Shown: one piece after another, positions 7,329 through 15,620 of the stretch
How the letters are laid out: each line of letters starts with the position of its first letter
Position numbering within the stretch: the stretch's first letter is position 1
Source: JADHUC01 sp964617665
GTDB taxonomy: Bacteria > Planctomycetota > Planctomycetia > Pirellulales > Pirellulaceae
Direction: 5' to 3'
Length of the DNA stretch: 20,482 nt
NCBI GenBank assembly: GCA_964617665.1
Contig: CAZUAH010000237.1
Span: forward strand, 1-20,482
Notes under the pieces: model-generated
Databases searched by the model: none
Seen by the model: only the letters and a program-made list of their open reading frames with translations
What the model was told of the DNA's origin: nothing
Position numbers and translations under genes: made by a program

Positions 7329-10300
7329 CTACTCTCCCGCAGCAGAAAAGCAGAGGAGCTCTCCAGAATCCGTCGAGACGAACACACGTCCTCGCGCGAC
7401 GGCCAGCCCGTTGAACACCGGCGGCGAGGAGAATTGGTGCTTTTCCAGTGTGCTGCCATCAGTCGTCGAAACCACCCGCAAGCGACCGCCTTTGCGGGCC
7501 TCGAAGGCGGCCAGGGGATCGGCCGGATCGACGATATCCGGCGACCCGGCAATGACCAACCGGCCGGGGGTAACCGCCATGGCAGTGACGCGAATGGGCA
7601 CGCGCGTTGACCACATCGGCTCGCCGTGCCCGGGCGCGATTTTGAAAAGGAGGTATCCCTCTTTGCCCGGCACGAAATAGTTGTCGGCGTTCAGTAGCTT
7701 CATGGAGTCGAACATGCGCATGCCGTACAAAGCCCCTTCGTCCCGGACCAGAAGCTGTGCCAGCGCTATGGACATTTGCTCGTTGGTGATCTGAGGTCTC
7801 GCCATCGCGGCGTAGACGGGCCGGCTCATAGGCGTGCCGTAGAACCAGAAGTAGCGTTTGAAGTATGTGCCGTCCAGGAAGCCGCCCATCGGCTGCAGAT
7901 GCGGGGGGGCCGCCTCTTCGTGAATCTGGAGTTCCTGATCGAAGGCCCGGTTGCGCATGCAGATCAGTGGACCGCTAGTCTGGAGAATATCGGCCAACGC
8001 CCCCCTGCCGCCGGAATCGTTGTATCCGTCGAACCAAGCCTCGTTGTTCAGATCCACATCGGGTCCTTGAAGCTTAGCATGGTAGCATTGTTGCCCTGAG
8101 GCGAGATCGACGCCATAGAGATGAATGCCTCCGTCCAGATAGGACGAGCGGCCGGCGGCGAAGTAGACGATGTCGTCCAGCACCAGGACGCTGCCATGGA
8201 CGGGCCACGCAGATTCCAGTTGACTGTAGGCGCCGACCAACCGCTCACGCGGTGCGGCACGAAAACGCCAGACGGGGACCCCATCACGTGCCCGGAGACA
8301 CGTGACCCAGCCATCGGCCGATCCGACAACCAGTTTGCCTTTGACGTAGGTAGGTGGCGAATCGACGCGTCCGCCTGTCACATGATGCCAGAGTTCCGCA
8401 CCGGAGACGGCGTCGAGCGCATGGATTGTGTGCGTGTCAATGCCAGCCACAAATACCTGATTCGCGACAGCGATCGGCGCGCTAGACCTGCCGGAGATTG
8501 CTGCTTCCCATGTCGGCTCCAGTTGGCTTGGCAAACGCGACTTTGTTGAACCAGATCGTGCTGGGTCGGCCCGGAACGTGCTCCAATCGTCTGGTCCGGC
8601 AGGAGTACCGCCCGTGTGGCTTCGGGCAGGGCCGGGCAGCAACCGCAAAGGCCCGTCGACTTCGGCATCGCGCGACGCCGGAACCGGTCCCGACGCCAAC
8701 GCACAGAAATCGCTCACTCGCTCGTACCAGTAGCATTTGCAGGGCTCCGGCGGGGCGTACAGTAGGCCGTTGGCTGGCATCATGCCCAGGTGACAAATCC
8801 CACGGACCCAATTGTTCACCGAGTGGGAGCCGCCTGCGAGGTCGACGAATTCCGCGCCACGTCGGCTGGCGATGATGAATCGCGGCGTGGCCCGGTTCCG
8901 ATAGCACCGATGATGATGGTCGACTTTGAAAATGTGCCCCAGCGGCACGCGTTTCTTCACTTCCCCCGTCCTTAAGTCGTGGCCGTGCGCCTCGGAGAGA
9001 GGCCCTCTGCGTCCTCCGAGCTGCGGTCCCCAAGTCCACACCAGATCGTCAATAACGTAGACGTCTTTCCAGGAGAACCAGAGACCGCCCGGCTGTTTGG
9101 CATCTCGCGTCCACAACTCGGAGCCGTCTTTGACAGAGAGCGCTGTCAGCAGTCCATGTTCGGCGTACAGTACGACGTCGTTGTTGATGATCAACGTACC
9201 GGCCCACAGCTCAGGCCCCTTGGCCGCAGGTTTCGCGTGCCAACGGACGCCGCCGGTGATTCGGTCCAAACAGACGATCTCGGTTCCGTCCACAAAGCAG
9301 ACCGATTCGCCGTCGGCTGCCGTGTTCAGGACCGCTTGCTTCTCCACCTTTAGGCGTCCGGTCTCCTTGGCCGTCCCGGCATACTCATGGGTCGTCTGCC
9401 AAGTGACTTTGCCAGTCACGGCATCAACCACGACCAGCCGGAGCCCATTCTCTCCCGGCACGCTCAGGAGAAGTTTGCCACGGTCGAACAGAATCTCGCG
9501 CGTCCCCTGCGTGCCAGCATACACGTGCTGGACCTGACCGTTAGCGGCATCGAGCCTGCTGACGGGAGCCCCGATACCCAGCGTCGCATAGACACACTCG
9601 GCGGTAGCAACAACGCGCCGATGCACGTTCACGGGAATCACGTCATGCCGAGTCCGGTAATGGGTGTCCTTGTACTCGCGCCAACCCCACTTCTCGACGG
9701 GCACCTTCCAGAGCAACACGCCGTTGAACGCATCTCGCGCGGCCAGCATCCATTTGTCAGGAAGCCCGTTGGCACCCGGCAAACCGATCGGTGCCTCGTC
9801 GACCATGTAAAAGACGCGACCGCCTGCACTGACCAGGGCATTCACGTTGGCATCCGTGTCGTGGGCACGCTGCCACTTGGGCCCAACCATCCACTGCAAC
9901 TGTCGCGGAGGCCCCACAAGCCGGTCCGACGTAACGGGGTTGCCGTCCGCCCCGTGCAAGTGATGCGACCATTGCCCCATCTCCGCCGGCCTGGGTTTGA
10001 GCGTCTTCCTCCAAACGCCGCCCGTATTGATATAGGCAATACCGTCCGGCACGAGTACGCGCATGACCTCGCTCACACCGACCTTACCAAGATGCTCAGC
10101 CACGAGCAGATTGACGACATTGTCCGCATAAGGAAGACTTGTTCCGTCGAACGCGGCCACCGACACGCCACCGTACCGGCCCATTGCCAGGATATTCTCG
10201 CGGGCGCGCTCGATGCTCTGTATGTCGACGTCCAGCCCATGCACGAGACAACGGTCGTTGGCCCTTAGTTCTGCGGTCAACCGACCGTCGCCGCAGCCCA

Positions 10301-10469
10301 GGTGAACGATCACCCCGCCTTGTACGCCGGTCTCGGCGAGTATGCGCCGCGCTTCGTCGGATCGGTCAGCGTCTGGGGATGCACCGCTAATGCAAAACGA
10401 GTACGTCAGGCAGCAAACGAGACTAGCTAGTCGAAGCCCGCCTACTTTGAAGTTCTTGTGGTAATGCAT
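7329..10469 (-). CDS. Exported fusion: SAM-methyltransferase-like domain plus PQQ-like beta-propellers, 1046 aa
   Basis: A large predicted periplasmic protein. The start is set at the ATG at 10467-10469: it has an AGGAAA ribosome site 6-8 bases upstream and gives a signal peptide (MHYHKNFKVGGLRLASLVCC, then a hydrophobic run to ISGASPDA). An in-frame start at 10517 has no good site. Residues about 38-165 look like a class I methyltransferase: motif I VHLGCGDGRL (about 55-64), an acidic strand-2 end (HGLDVD), AFDGTSLPYADN and a VLVPDGIAYINTGG strand. The rest is two PQQ/quinoprotein-type propellers. The first has repeats such as DAFNGVLLWKVPVEKWGW and DGSELWTRDAK. The second starts near residue 629 (DWSTFRADPARSG) with DAVSGAELWHH and ARDGVPVWRF. 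It lies between two dihaem HzsA-like genes, suggesting a common envelope redox role. No catalytic role for the methyltransferase fold outside the cytoplasm is known to me; it may be degenerate. Confidence 0.88.
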   Translation of the reverse strand: MHYHKNFKVGGLRLASLVCCLTYSFCISGASPDADRSDEARRILAETGVQGGVIVHLGCGDGRLTAELRANDRCLVHGLDVDIQSIERARENILAMGRYGGVSVAAFDGTSLPYADNVVNLLVAEHLGKVGVSEVMRVLVPDGIAYINTGGVWRKTLKPRPAEMGQWSHHLHGADGNPVTSDRLVGPPRQLQWMVGPKWQRAHDTDANVNALVSAGGRVFYMVDEAPIGLPGANGLPDKWMLAARDAFNGVLLWKVPVEKWGWREYKDTHYRTRHDVIPVNVHRRVVATAECVYATLGIGAPVSRLDAANGQVQHVYAGTQGTREILFDRGKLLLSVPGENGLRLVVVDAVTGKVTWQTTHEYAGTAKETGRLKVEKQAVLNTAADGESVCFVDGTEIVCLDRITGGVRWHAKPAAKGPELWAGTLIINNDVVLYAEHGLLTALSVKDGSELWTRDAKQPGGLWFSWKDVYVIDDLVWTWGPQLGGRRGPLSEAHGHDLRTGEVKKRVPLGHIFKVDHHHRCYRNRATPRFIIASRRGAEFVDLAGGSHSVNNWVRGICHLGMMPANGLLYAPPEPCKCYWYERVSDFCALASGPVPASRDAEVDGPLRLLPGPARSHTGGTPAGPDDWSTFRADPARSGSTKSRLPSQLEPTWEAAISGRSSAPIAVANQVFVAGIDTHTIHALDAVSGAELWHHVTGGRVDSPPTYVKGKLVVGSADGWVTCLRARDGVPVWRFRAAPRERLVGAYSQLESAWPVHGSVLVLDDIVYFAAGRSSYLDGGIHLYGVDLASGQQCYHAKLQGPDVDLNNEAWFDGYNDSGGRGALADILQTSGPLICMRNRAFDQELQIHEEAAPPHLQPMGGFLDGTYFKRYFWFYGTPMSRPVYAAMARPQITNEQMSIALAQLLVRDEGALYGMRMFDSMKLLNADNYFVPGKEGYLLFKIAPGHGEPMWSTRVPIRVTAMAVTPGRLVIAGSPDIVDPADPLAAFEARKGGRLRVVSTTDGSTLEKHQFSSPPVFNGLAVARGRVFVSTDSGELLCFSAAGE

Positions 10470-10479
10470 CCAGAGTTTC

Positions 10480-10593
10480 CTATTTACGTATCGTTTTCTG
10501 GCCGAGAAGAGCCACATTCCGACTCACGTTACCTTGGTTGCCTGTCGGCGCCAACACGGAGAGCAAGACAGCGGCGAGTATTCGCAAACGCAT
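10480..10593 (-). CDS. Possible small secreted peptide or leader ORF, 37 aa
   Basis: An ATG at 10591-10593 opens a frame of 37 codons ending at a TAG (10480-10482), only 10 bases before the start of the propeller fusion gene. The translation begins MRLRILAAVLLSVLAPTGNQ: two Arg, a hydrophobic core of about 11 residues and a possible cleavage region, like a Sec signal peptide. The remaining 17 residues are polar and basic (ends GQKTIRK). No strong ribosome site is visible upstream. It may be a true small exported peptide, a translational leader coupled to the next gene, the remains of a longer gene, or chance. Low confidence. Confidence 0.3.
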   Translation of the reverse strand: MRLRILAAVLLSVLAPTGNQGNVSRNVALLGQKTIRK

Positions 10594-10642
10594 GTTCTGA
10601 AGACGCCTGGAGGAGGTACTCCAGCCAGACGTCGTAGTGCGG

Positions 10643-10667
10643 CGAACGACCCCGTCACGGTCGTTCG
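10643..10667. terminator. Hairpin overlapping the stop codon of the second HzsA-like gene
   Basis: CGAACGACC (10643-10651), 7-base loop, GGTCGTTCG (10659-10667): a perfect 9-bp stem whose loop contains the TGA stop (10655-10657) of the minus-strand gene. No T-run follows on the minus strand, so it is not a classic intrinsic terminator. It may stabilise the mRNA end or attenuate read-through into the downstream genes. Confidence 0.4.
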
Positions 10668-13654
10668 ATAACCGGAGCAGTGGCGACGCGGGGACGGATT
10701 GGCAGACGTTCGATTCCGGGGAAGTCTGGGTCGCCTTGTGCGCGGAGTTCCTCGTCGCCCATGAACGGGCAGCAGGCGTCCACCCAAGCCATCAGCCGAC
10801 GCAAGCTCTCCGAATCTACCTTCACGTCGTAGTGCTTGCCACTGGCGGCCAAGTCGACCAAATGACTCTTGTAGGAAAGGTATTGCATCGGCTGCAACGT
10901 GGTTAGGGCTTCGGGATCGTTTTGCCCGTAGTTGGCCTCCACTGGAATTGCCCCTGCTATGCCGTAGCCGGGCCGCCCGCCGGGAATCGGATTTCCCCAG
11001 CCGGCCGAGCCCACCAACGTCAGATAGGGCTCCTTGAATACGCTGTGTCCGGGCCGCAAAACGAGGTTTGGCTCTTCCGAGGCATCCTTTGTGCCGGCAT
11101 GGCACTTCACGCAGTAGGTGTTCAGCACAGGCTGGGCAAAACGCTCGTAGCTGATGCTCTCAGTTCCCCATGTCGGCGGCGAAGGCTCGATCGGCGGGCG
11201 TCCCAGGGCCAAACCGCTTTGCGGCGGAGGCACGGTGCTATGCATTTCGTGACACCCCACACAACCTCGCTCCTCGCTGGGCATCAGCCCCGTGAAACTG
11301 CGCATCGTTTGCAGGCAGCGGCGATTCTCGTCCAAGAGCTGAAAGAACACTGAGCGTCCCGCTGGGGCCGTGAAGTGCACAGAACCGTCGGCTTCGACCG
11401 GCACTTCGGAGAGGATACGTTTGACGGCCTCCTCCTGGATGATCGACACCGATGGGCCCGAGTGGCGATACGTCTTGTTCCAAGTCGAATACGTCTTGTA
11501 GTCCTGCTGGAAGACCCGCAGGTACTTGACCGTCCCTCGCGGTAGGCCGGGCACACCCTGGTACACGTCCGAACTGAAGAAGACGCCCGGCTTGGACGGT
11601 TTGCGGTCCTTGCCCGTACCCGGCCAGGCAACGCGGTTCGGCTGCGTCGGCGGCACCGGCCGCGGCTTCACGGGAATGGCGTGCCAGATATTGTAGACGC
11701 CTTCGTAGATCAAGTCCCGGTTGCCGTGCACGTCCATCAGGTACAAGCGAAACTTGTCGCCCACGCCTCGGGCCGATACGAGGAAATCCTCTTCGGATAG
11801 CGGATAGGCCGTCTTGTAGCCGGTGAAGCGGCCCGAGGCATGGTAGTCGTCCGCTTCGGGTGTGTCTTGCGGTGGGTCACTGACTTCCGGCCAGCGCAAA
11901 TCGGCGGTCACTTTGGTCAAACCGTGTGGAAAATCGCGGCCTTTGTCCGGGTCGATGATTCCGATCGAACCGGACCACCAGTCGTGATGCCCCACACCAG
12001 AAAACATCACCCGGCGGCTACCGGGAATCGGCCGCGGTTCGGAAAGATGGTCGGGCCAGACCGACTGGTTACCCCAGAAGTGCGCCGTGCCCGTGCCGTC
12101 TTGGTTGGTCGTCCACAGCTTCTGCAGACGCCAAAGCGGCTTGTCCGTGTATTCCCAGCGCGAGTAGATCACACGGCCGTCGTTCAGCAGTCCGGGCACA
12201 AAGTCCGGCTCGCCGTTGTAGCTGATCAAGTAGACGTTGCTGCCGTCGGCGTCACAGCGGGCCAGGATGTACGAGTAGATGAACGGCCCGCAGCGCACAT
12301 ACGAGTTGCCGCGAGTGGTAGTGAAGAGAATGTGACCGTCGGGCAGGTAAAGCGGGTCGGTGTCGTCGTAGTCGCTGTCGGTAAGCTGCCGTAAACCGGT
12401 ACCATCATAGTTCATCTCATACAAATGAAAGCTCTGCTCGTCATGAGGCTTGTAGCAGAAGAGCACCTTCGTCGCATCGAACGACAGGTCAGGTCGCCAG
12501 AAACTGCCAGGTTTCCCTTCGGGCGCCAATTGACGAAGCCGCCCGCTCGGGTCGAGTCCGTCGAGCACCAACAGCCGGCCGCCGGGCATGGCCATGATGC
12601 CCATGCGATGAATGGCTTCGTGCCGTGACTCGGGACCTTGCGGCAGCGGCTGGTCGATGAACAGCAGCTTTGTGAAGTTCAATACGGGGTTCTTGAACAG
12701 AATGTCGCGTTTCACTCGCCGTATGGAGAAGTACAGTTCCCTGGCGGCCGGATCCGCGTGCGCATATGCAGCAACTGGATCGTCTTGCACATCTGCCTTG
12801 TCCACACCGGGGATCTTCCCCCACGGGCCGCCACCAAACGGCGCGGCCACTATTGCCGGTTTCCACTTCGAATCGTCAAAAGCGACCTGTTCCCACTGCG
12901 GACATAGCTGCTTCTCCGCGAGCCAGGAGGTGTCGGAAGCCAGGACCATCTGCTTTCCATCGGCCTGGGTCACAGCCAGGCGAGCGATCATCCCGGCGGG
13001 ATTCGCGTGTGGAGCCGGCCTGTTTTCGGCTCGAATGGCCAGCAGATTGTCGCCGGTTTTCAGCAATGGCCCGACCTGAAATACTCCAGCCCGAGCCCAA
13101 CTCGGATGGCTGCCGACCCGAGTGCCGTTGGCGAAAACCTCGCACACATCGTCGGCCGCAACGCGCAACACGGCAGCGTTGACGTCCGCTGACAGTTTGA
13201 ATCCGCAGCGAAAGTACCTCGATTCGGCCGGAGCATCCGCAGCCGGTTGGCCCTCGGGATACCAAATCCAACTCGGCACTGCGACTGCCCTATCGGCCGA
13301 CTTCACCGGAGTGGGATTGTTGCGAATCGCCGTCAGGCGTTTCTCCAGAGCGTCTAATTGCTTCAGTTCGGCCGACACATCCGGCGCCTGCTCGGCTCCC
13401 GACAGCCGCGCGGCCAGTTCGCGCGCCCAGCCGATCTCTTGGGCCGACCTGTCCAGCAGAGGTTCGCCCATGGCCTGAAACAGCCAATCTCGTTCCAATA
13501 TCCGCGCCGCATCCTCCTGGCTCAGGGCCCGCGTTTCAGGCGTCCGAGCCTCGCCGGGCGGCAAAGGCAGGTTAGCCGACAACGCCGTGGACACAACGAC
13601 CAAGACGATTGACAACACGAAGACAGATTTCAGAACCGATACTCCTGCCCTCAT
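10655..13654 (-). CDS. HzsA-related dihaem protein with N-terminal galactose-binding-like domain, 999 aa
   Basis: The second, longer exported protein related to the hydrazine synthase alpha subunit. I choose the ATG at 13652-13654 because GGAGG lies 8 bases upstream; the in-frame GTG at 13663 would overlap that site. A signal peptide spans about residues 1-27 (VLSIVLVVVSTALSA). A helical region (about 45-110) is followed by a beta-sandwich of galactose-binding/rhamnosidase-N type (about 125-275: SWIWYPEGQ, YFRCGF, DDVCEVFANGTRVG, DNLLAIRAEN, FDDSKWKPA). The middle is a PD40-like propeller (DPLYLPDGHILFTT, PDFVPGLLNDGRVIYSRWEY, ARGVGDKFRLYLMD). Haem c sites are CVGCH (798-802) and CVKCH (848-852), the same spacing as in the 1921-4797 protein. 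A cytochrome-type end follows (LRRLMAWVDACCPFMGDEEL). The two proteins share architecture, so this is a paralogue pair. Its likely partner is the adjacent propeller/methyltransferase fusion; the substrate is unknown. Confidence 0.88.
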   Translation of the reverse strand: MRAGVSVLKSVFVLSIVLVVVSTALSANLPLPPGEARTPETRALSQEDAARILERDWLFQAMGEPLLDRSAQEIGWARELAARLSGAEQAPDVSAELKQLDALEKRLTAIRNNPTPVKSADRAVAVPSWIWYPEGQPAADAPAESRYFRCGFKLSADVNAAVLRVAADDVCEVFANGTRVGSHPSWARAGVFQVGPLLKTGDNLLAIRAENRPAPHANPAGMIARLAVTQADGKQMVLASDTSWLAEKQLCPQWEQVAFDDSKWKPAIVAAPFGGGPWGKIPGVDKADVQDDPVAAYAHADPAARELYFSIRRVKRDILFKNPVLNFTKLLFIDQPLPQGPESRHEAIHRMGIMAMPGGRLLVLDGLDPSGRLRQLAPEGKPGSFWRPDLSFDATKVLFCYKPHDEQSFHLYEMNYDGTGLRQLTDSDYDDTDPLYLPDGHILFTTTRGNSYVRCGPFIYSYILARCDADGSNVYLISYNGEPDFVPGLLNDGRVIYSRWEYTDKPLWRLQKLWTTNQDGTGTAHFWGNQSVWPDHLSEPRPIPGSRRVMFSGVGHHDWWSGSIGIIDPDKGRDFPHGLTKVTADLRWPEVSDPPQDTPEADDYHASGRFTGYKTAYPLSEEDFLVSARGVGDKFRLYLMDVHGNRDLIYEGVYNIWHAIPVKPRPVPPTQPNRVAWPGTGKDRKPSKPGVFFSSDVYQGVPGLPRGTVKYLRVFQQDYKTYSTWNKTYRHSGPSVSIIQEEAVKRILSEVPVEADGSVHFTAPAGRSVFFQLLDENRRCLQTMRSFTGLMPSEERGCVGCHEMHSTVPPPQSGLALGRPPIEPSPPTWGTESISYERFAQPVLNTYCVKCHAGTKDASEEPNLVLRPGHSVFKEPYLTLVGSAGWGNPIPGGRPGYGIAGAIPVEANYGQNDPEALTTLQPMQYLSYKSHLVDLAASGKHYDVKVDSESLRRLMAWVDACCPFMGDEELRAQGDPDFPGIERLPIRPRVATAPVIERP

Positions 13655-13687
13655 CGGAATCACCTCCCGTCATGTCTTTCTTGATTG

Positions 13688-13736
13688 ATCTCAAGCCGTG
13701 ACGAATCGCCGAAAACGGCGCCTCGTCACTTGAGAT
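13688..13736. promoter_or_regulatory. Long multi-stem hairpin upstream of the second HzsA-like gene
   Basis: Three stacked perfect stems share one axis. ATCTCAA (13688-13694) pairs with TTGAGAT (13730-13736), GTGACGA (13698-13704) with TCGTCAC (13723-13729), and GCCG (13708-13711) with CGGC (13716-13719). The terminal loop is AAAA. It begins 34 bases upstream of the start codon at 13654 and ends about 218 bases after the stop codon of the 267-residue gene. Position fits a 5' leader structure or an insertion of a small palindromic element; the lack of a T-run argues against a simple terminator. Confidence 0.6.
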
Positions 13737-13953
13737 TCTATCATAGCCTTCCCAACCTCGCATACAATTGCGATGGAATGTTCACCAGCACTGGCAATGG
13801 GCGCTGTCTTGAAGCGGCCCCACTCGACGAATCCGCTATCCCACCAGGAGCGACTCGAATCACAATTGGCATTCCGACAGTCTCGCCAGTGCGGGGGCCT
13901 AATTGCACACATCAGACCGACCCGAGAATCCCATGTCAGCGACAGGTGATTAG

Positions 13954-14757
13954 TCAGAAAAGCATGCCCTGATGTTCCGTGATTTGAGGTGGCCAGAACG
14001 TGCCAACGACGATCCAAGTATTGTGTGGAAACACGGTGCCCATGAAGAATCGCGTGTCCTTGTCTTGTCGACAGATCTCACCCAAGAATTTGTTCTTGAC
14101 GCTTTCGGCCGCCGCCTCTTCGGCCCCGAGACGTGCCTCTTCTCCAAGGTAGAGGACGCCCAGCTCCCAGTCGGTGATCAACGCCCGGCGAGGCTTGTCG
14201 TCATCTTCGCATTCGAACACATAACGAAACTCGAACGGTATCTTTCTCAACGGACGAGGCGGTTTTCCGAAGAGCCGCAACTGGTTGAATATCTGCTGGT
14301 ACTTCGGTTTCCAATCACGCTCTGTTGGGGTGATTTCTAGGTCAATAACCCGCTTGGGACGGACCACCCCAAGAGAGACCTGCTCTTTTTGGTGGAGCTG
14401 TATCAACTGTTGGACAGTATGATGTGGAAGCCGATCGATGATTTCCCTCCGTGCCTGCCATTTGTTTGCGGTCGGGAGGGGTTCACCTTTCAACTGAATT
14501 GAGTCGAGTTTTGGCTCTCGGCTTTCCTTGCGGCCATCGGTCTTGTAGCCACGTGGGAGGACGTCCAGTTCGATCCACTGATATTTGTGGAATTGCTGCT
14601 GCTTGGGTCGATATCGATAGTCGATCGGGAATAGGCGGACCCATTCGCCAGCCTCCGTGACCCCAGCCGTGCAAACAACCTCGTCGTGACTCTCCTTCGG
14701 GTGTGGATACGTCATCACCGTGATCAACACCCGTAGACGGTCGAGGTCAGCTGTCAT
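13954..14757 (-). CDS. Uncharacterised 267-aa protein paired with the DUF488 gene
   Basis: A soluble protein of a family I have seen beside DUF488 genes but cannot name. It has no signal peptide or membrane helix. Visible features are an N-terminal VLITVMTYPHPKESHDEVVC strand and turn, CTAGVTEAGEWVRLFPIDYR, HKYQWIELDVLP and then a basic, polar middle. A helical region follows (about 100-165, with HHTVQQLIQLHQKEQVSLG), then the strands RYVFECEDDDKPRRALITDWELGVLYL. The ending is aromatic-rich: FFMGTVFPHNTWIVVGTFWPP. The Trp/Tyr/His-rich strands could suit nucleic-acid or nucleotide binding, which is speculation. The start is the ATG at 14755-14757. It overlaps the upstream DUF488 gene by four bases (ATGA), strong evidence of translational coupling and joint function. 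Confidence 0.8.
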   Translation of the reverse strand: MTADLDRLRVLITVMTYPHPKESHDEVVCTAGVTEAGEWVRLFPIDYRYRPKQQQFHKYQWIELDVLPRGYKTDGRKESREPKLDSIQLKGEPLPTANKWQARREIIDRLPHHTVQQLIQLHQKEQVSLGVVRPKRVIDLEITPTERDWKPKYQQIFNQLRLFGKPPRPLRKIPFEFRYVFECEDDDKPRRALITDWELGVLYLGEEARLGAEEAAAESVKNKFLGEICRQDKDTRFFMGTVFPHNTWIVVGTFWPPQITEHQGMLF

Positions 14758-15620
14758 GTTCGGTCACACCCCAAATGCCGAATCGGAAGCCCCGTCTCGT
14801 GCGAAACCGTTTCTGCAAGCCGGCTGCGGTGACAAAACTGCGGATCGGCTTCCATGCAAATCAGCACACTCGCTTTCTCTGTCATCAGGTCCGCGACGCA
14901 CTGGATTGAGAGTCTCTCCCCTGCAAGCGTTTCTGTCGCGTACCGATCGAAAAGGGCATCGTAGTCTTCGCGCGAACAGAGATTCTGCCGAAGTGCCGAT
15001 TGGATACCGAGTTCAGGCACGTGAACATACTGAATCCCTACTCGAACTCCGAGTCGAGTCAACGTGGACTTATGGAAGCCGTATCTTCGAGCAACTGGAT
15101 TATTTCGGACGTCGATGATGCGTTGAACACCGTTTCGGATGAGACGATCTAGAAAGGCGTCGACAGAGAGTCCCTCATAGCCGGATGTGTAGACGGCCGG
15201 CGAGGCCACTACGCGCTCAGCCATCTTTCGCCTTTCGCTGTTGACGGTAAATCGCGGATACGTTGAGTAGACGTAGTCGACCACATGGTTTACAGGCTTG
15301 TCCAAGAACCGCTCAACGACACATTGTCCGTCGCGTCTCACAGCCTTTGGCAATGTTCGGACCAATCCGGCTGCCAAAGCGGTCGAAGCCCAGGACCCTC
15401 CGTCCTTAACGTAGCCATCACGAATGAGGGCATCCATTTCCCGGTGTAGACAAAAAGAAAAGGGACCGTACTTGTACGGAAGGAAGTCATAAAAGGCGGA
15501 ACCACCCCGGGATGGTAGTTCCTCGCGCAAGATAAACGCCCACTTTGTCAGTTCCAACTTAGAGACTGGGCGACCGGCTGACTCAAGGAGCAGCAATAGC
15601 GTCTTCTGGCGATTTAGCAT
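14754..15620 (-). CDS. DUF488-domain protein with Panacea/SocA-like N-terminal region, 288 aa
   Basis: A two-part cytoplasmic protein. Residues about 1-75 resemble the Panacea/SocA (DUF4065) type or another winged-helix region: MLNRQKTLLLLLESAG, KLELTKWAFILREEL, then FYDFLPYKYGPFSFCL with the YGP motif, and a helix ending ALIRDGYV. The second half (about 140-288) is a DUF488 domain: YTSGYEGLSVDAFLDRL, IIDVRNNPVARRYGFHKSTL, then LICMEADPQFCHRSRLAE with the conserved Cys and His. DUF488 has no firmly established reaction that I know of. The start is the ATG at 15618-15620, with GGAAGGGA a few bases upstream; an in-frame GTG at 15653 lacks a good site. The stop overlaps the next gene by four bases. 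The Panacea-like fusion and coupled partner hint at a toxin/antitoxin, stress or phage-response role, an inference only. Confidence 0.82.
   Translation of the reverse strand: MLNRQKTLLLLLESAGRPVSKLELTKWAFILREELPSRGGSAFYDFLPYKYGPFSFCLHREMDALIRDGYVKDGGSWASTALAAGLVRTLPKAVRRDGQCVVERFLDKPVNHVVDYVYSTYPRFTVNSERRKMAERVVASPAVYTSGYEGLSVDAFLDRLIRNGVQRIIDVRNNPVARRYGFHKSTLTRLGVRVGIQYVHVPELGIQSALRQNLCSREDYDALFDRYATETLAGERLSIQCVADLMTEKASVLICMEADPQFCHRSRLAETVSHETGLPIRHLGCDRT

Noticed and set aside
7202..7552. An N-terminal extension of the 6122-7201 lipoprotein gene
   Set aside because: The extension overlaps the end of the propeller fusion gene and would bury the clear lipoprotein signal inside the protein.
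9387..10268. A 293-codon plus-strand open frame opposite the propeller fusion
   Set aside because: The minus-strand protein has propeller repeats and a methyltransferase motif throughout this interval; the plus-strand product has neither.
10524..11105. A 193-codon minus-strand open frame overlapping the end of the second HzsA-like gene
   Set aside because: It is out of frame with a clearly coding gene, very rich in Arg and Gly, and shows no motif or signal; it is a shadow of high-GC coding sequence.
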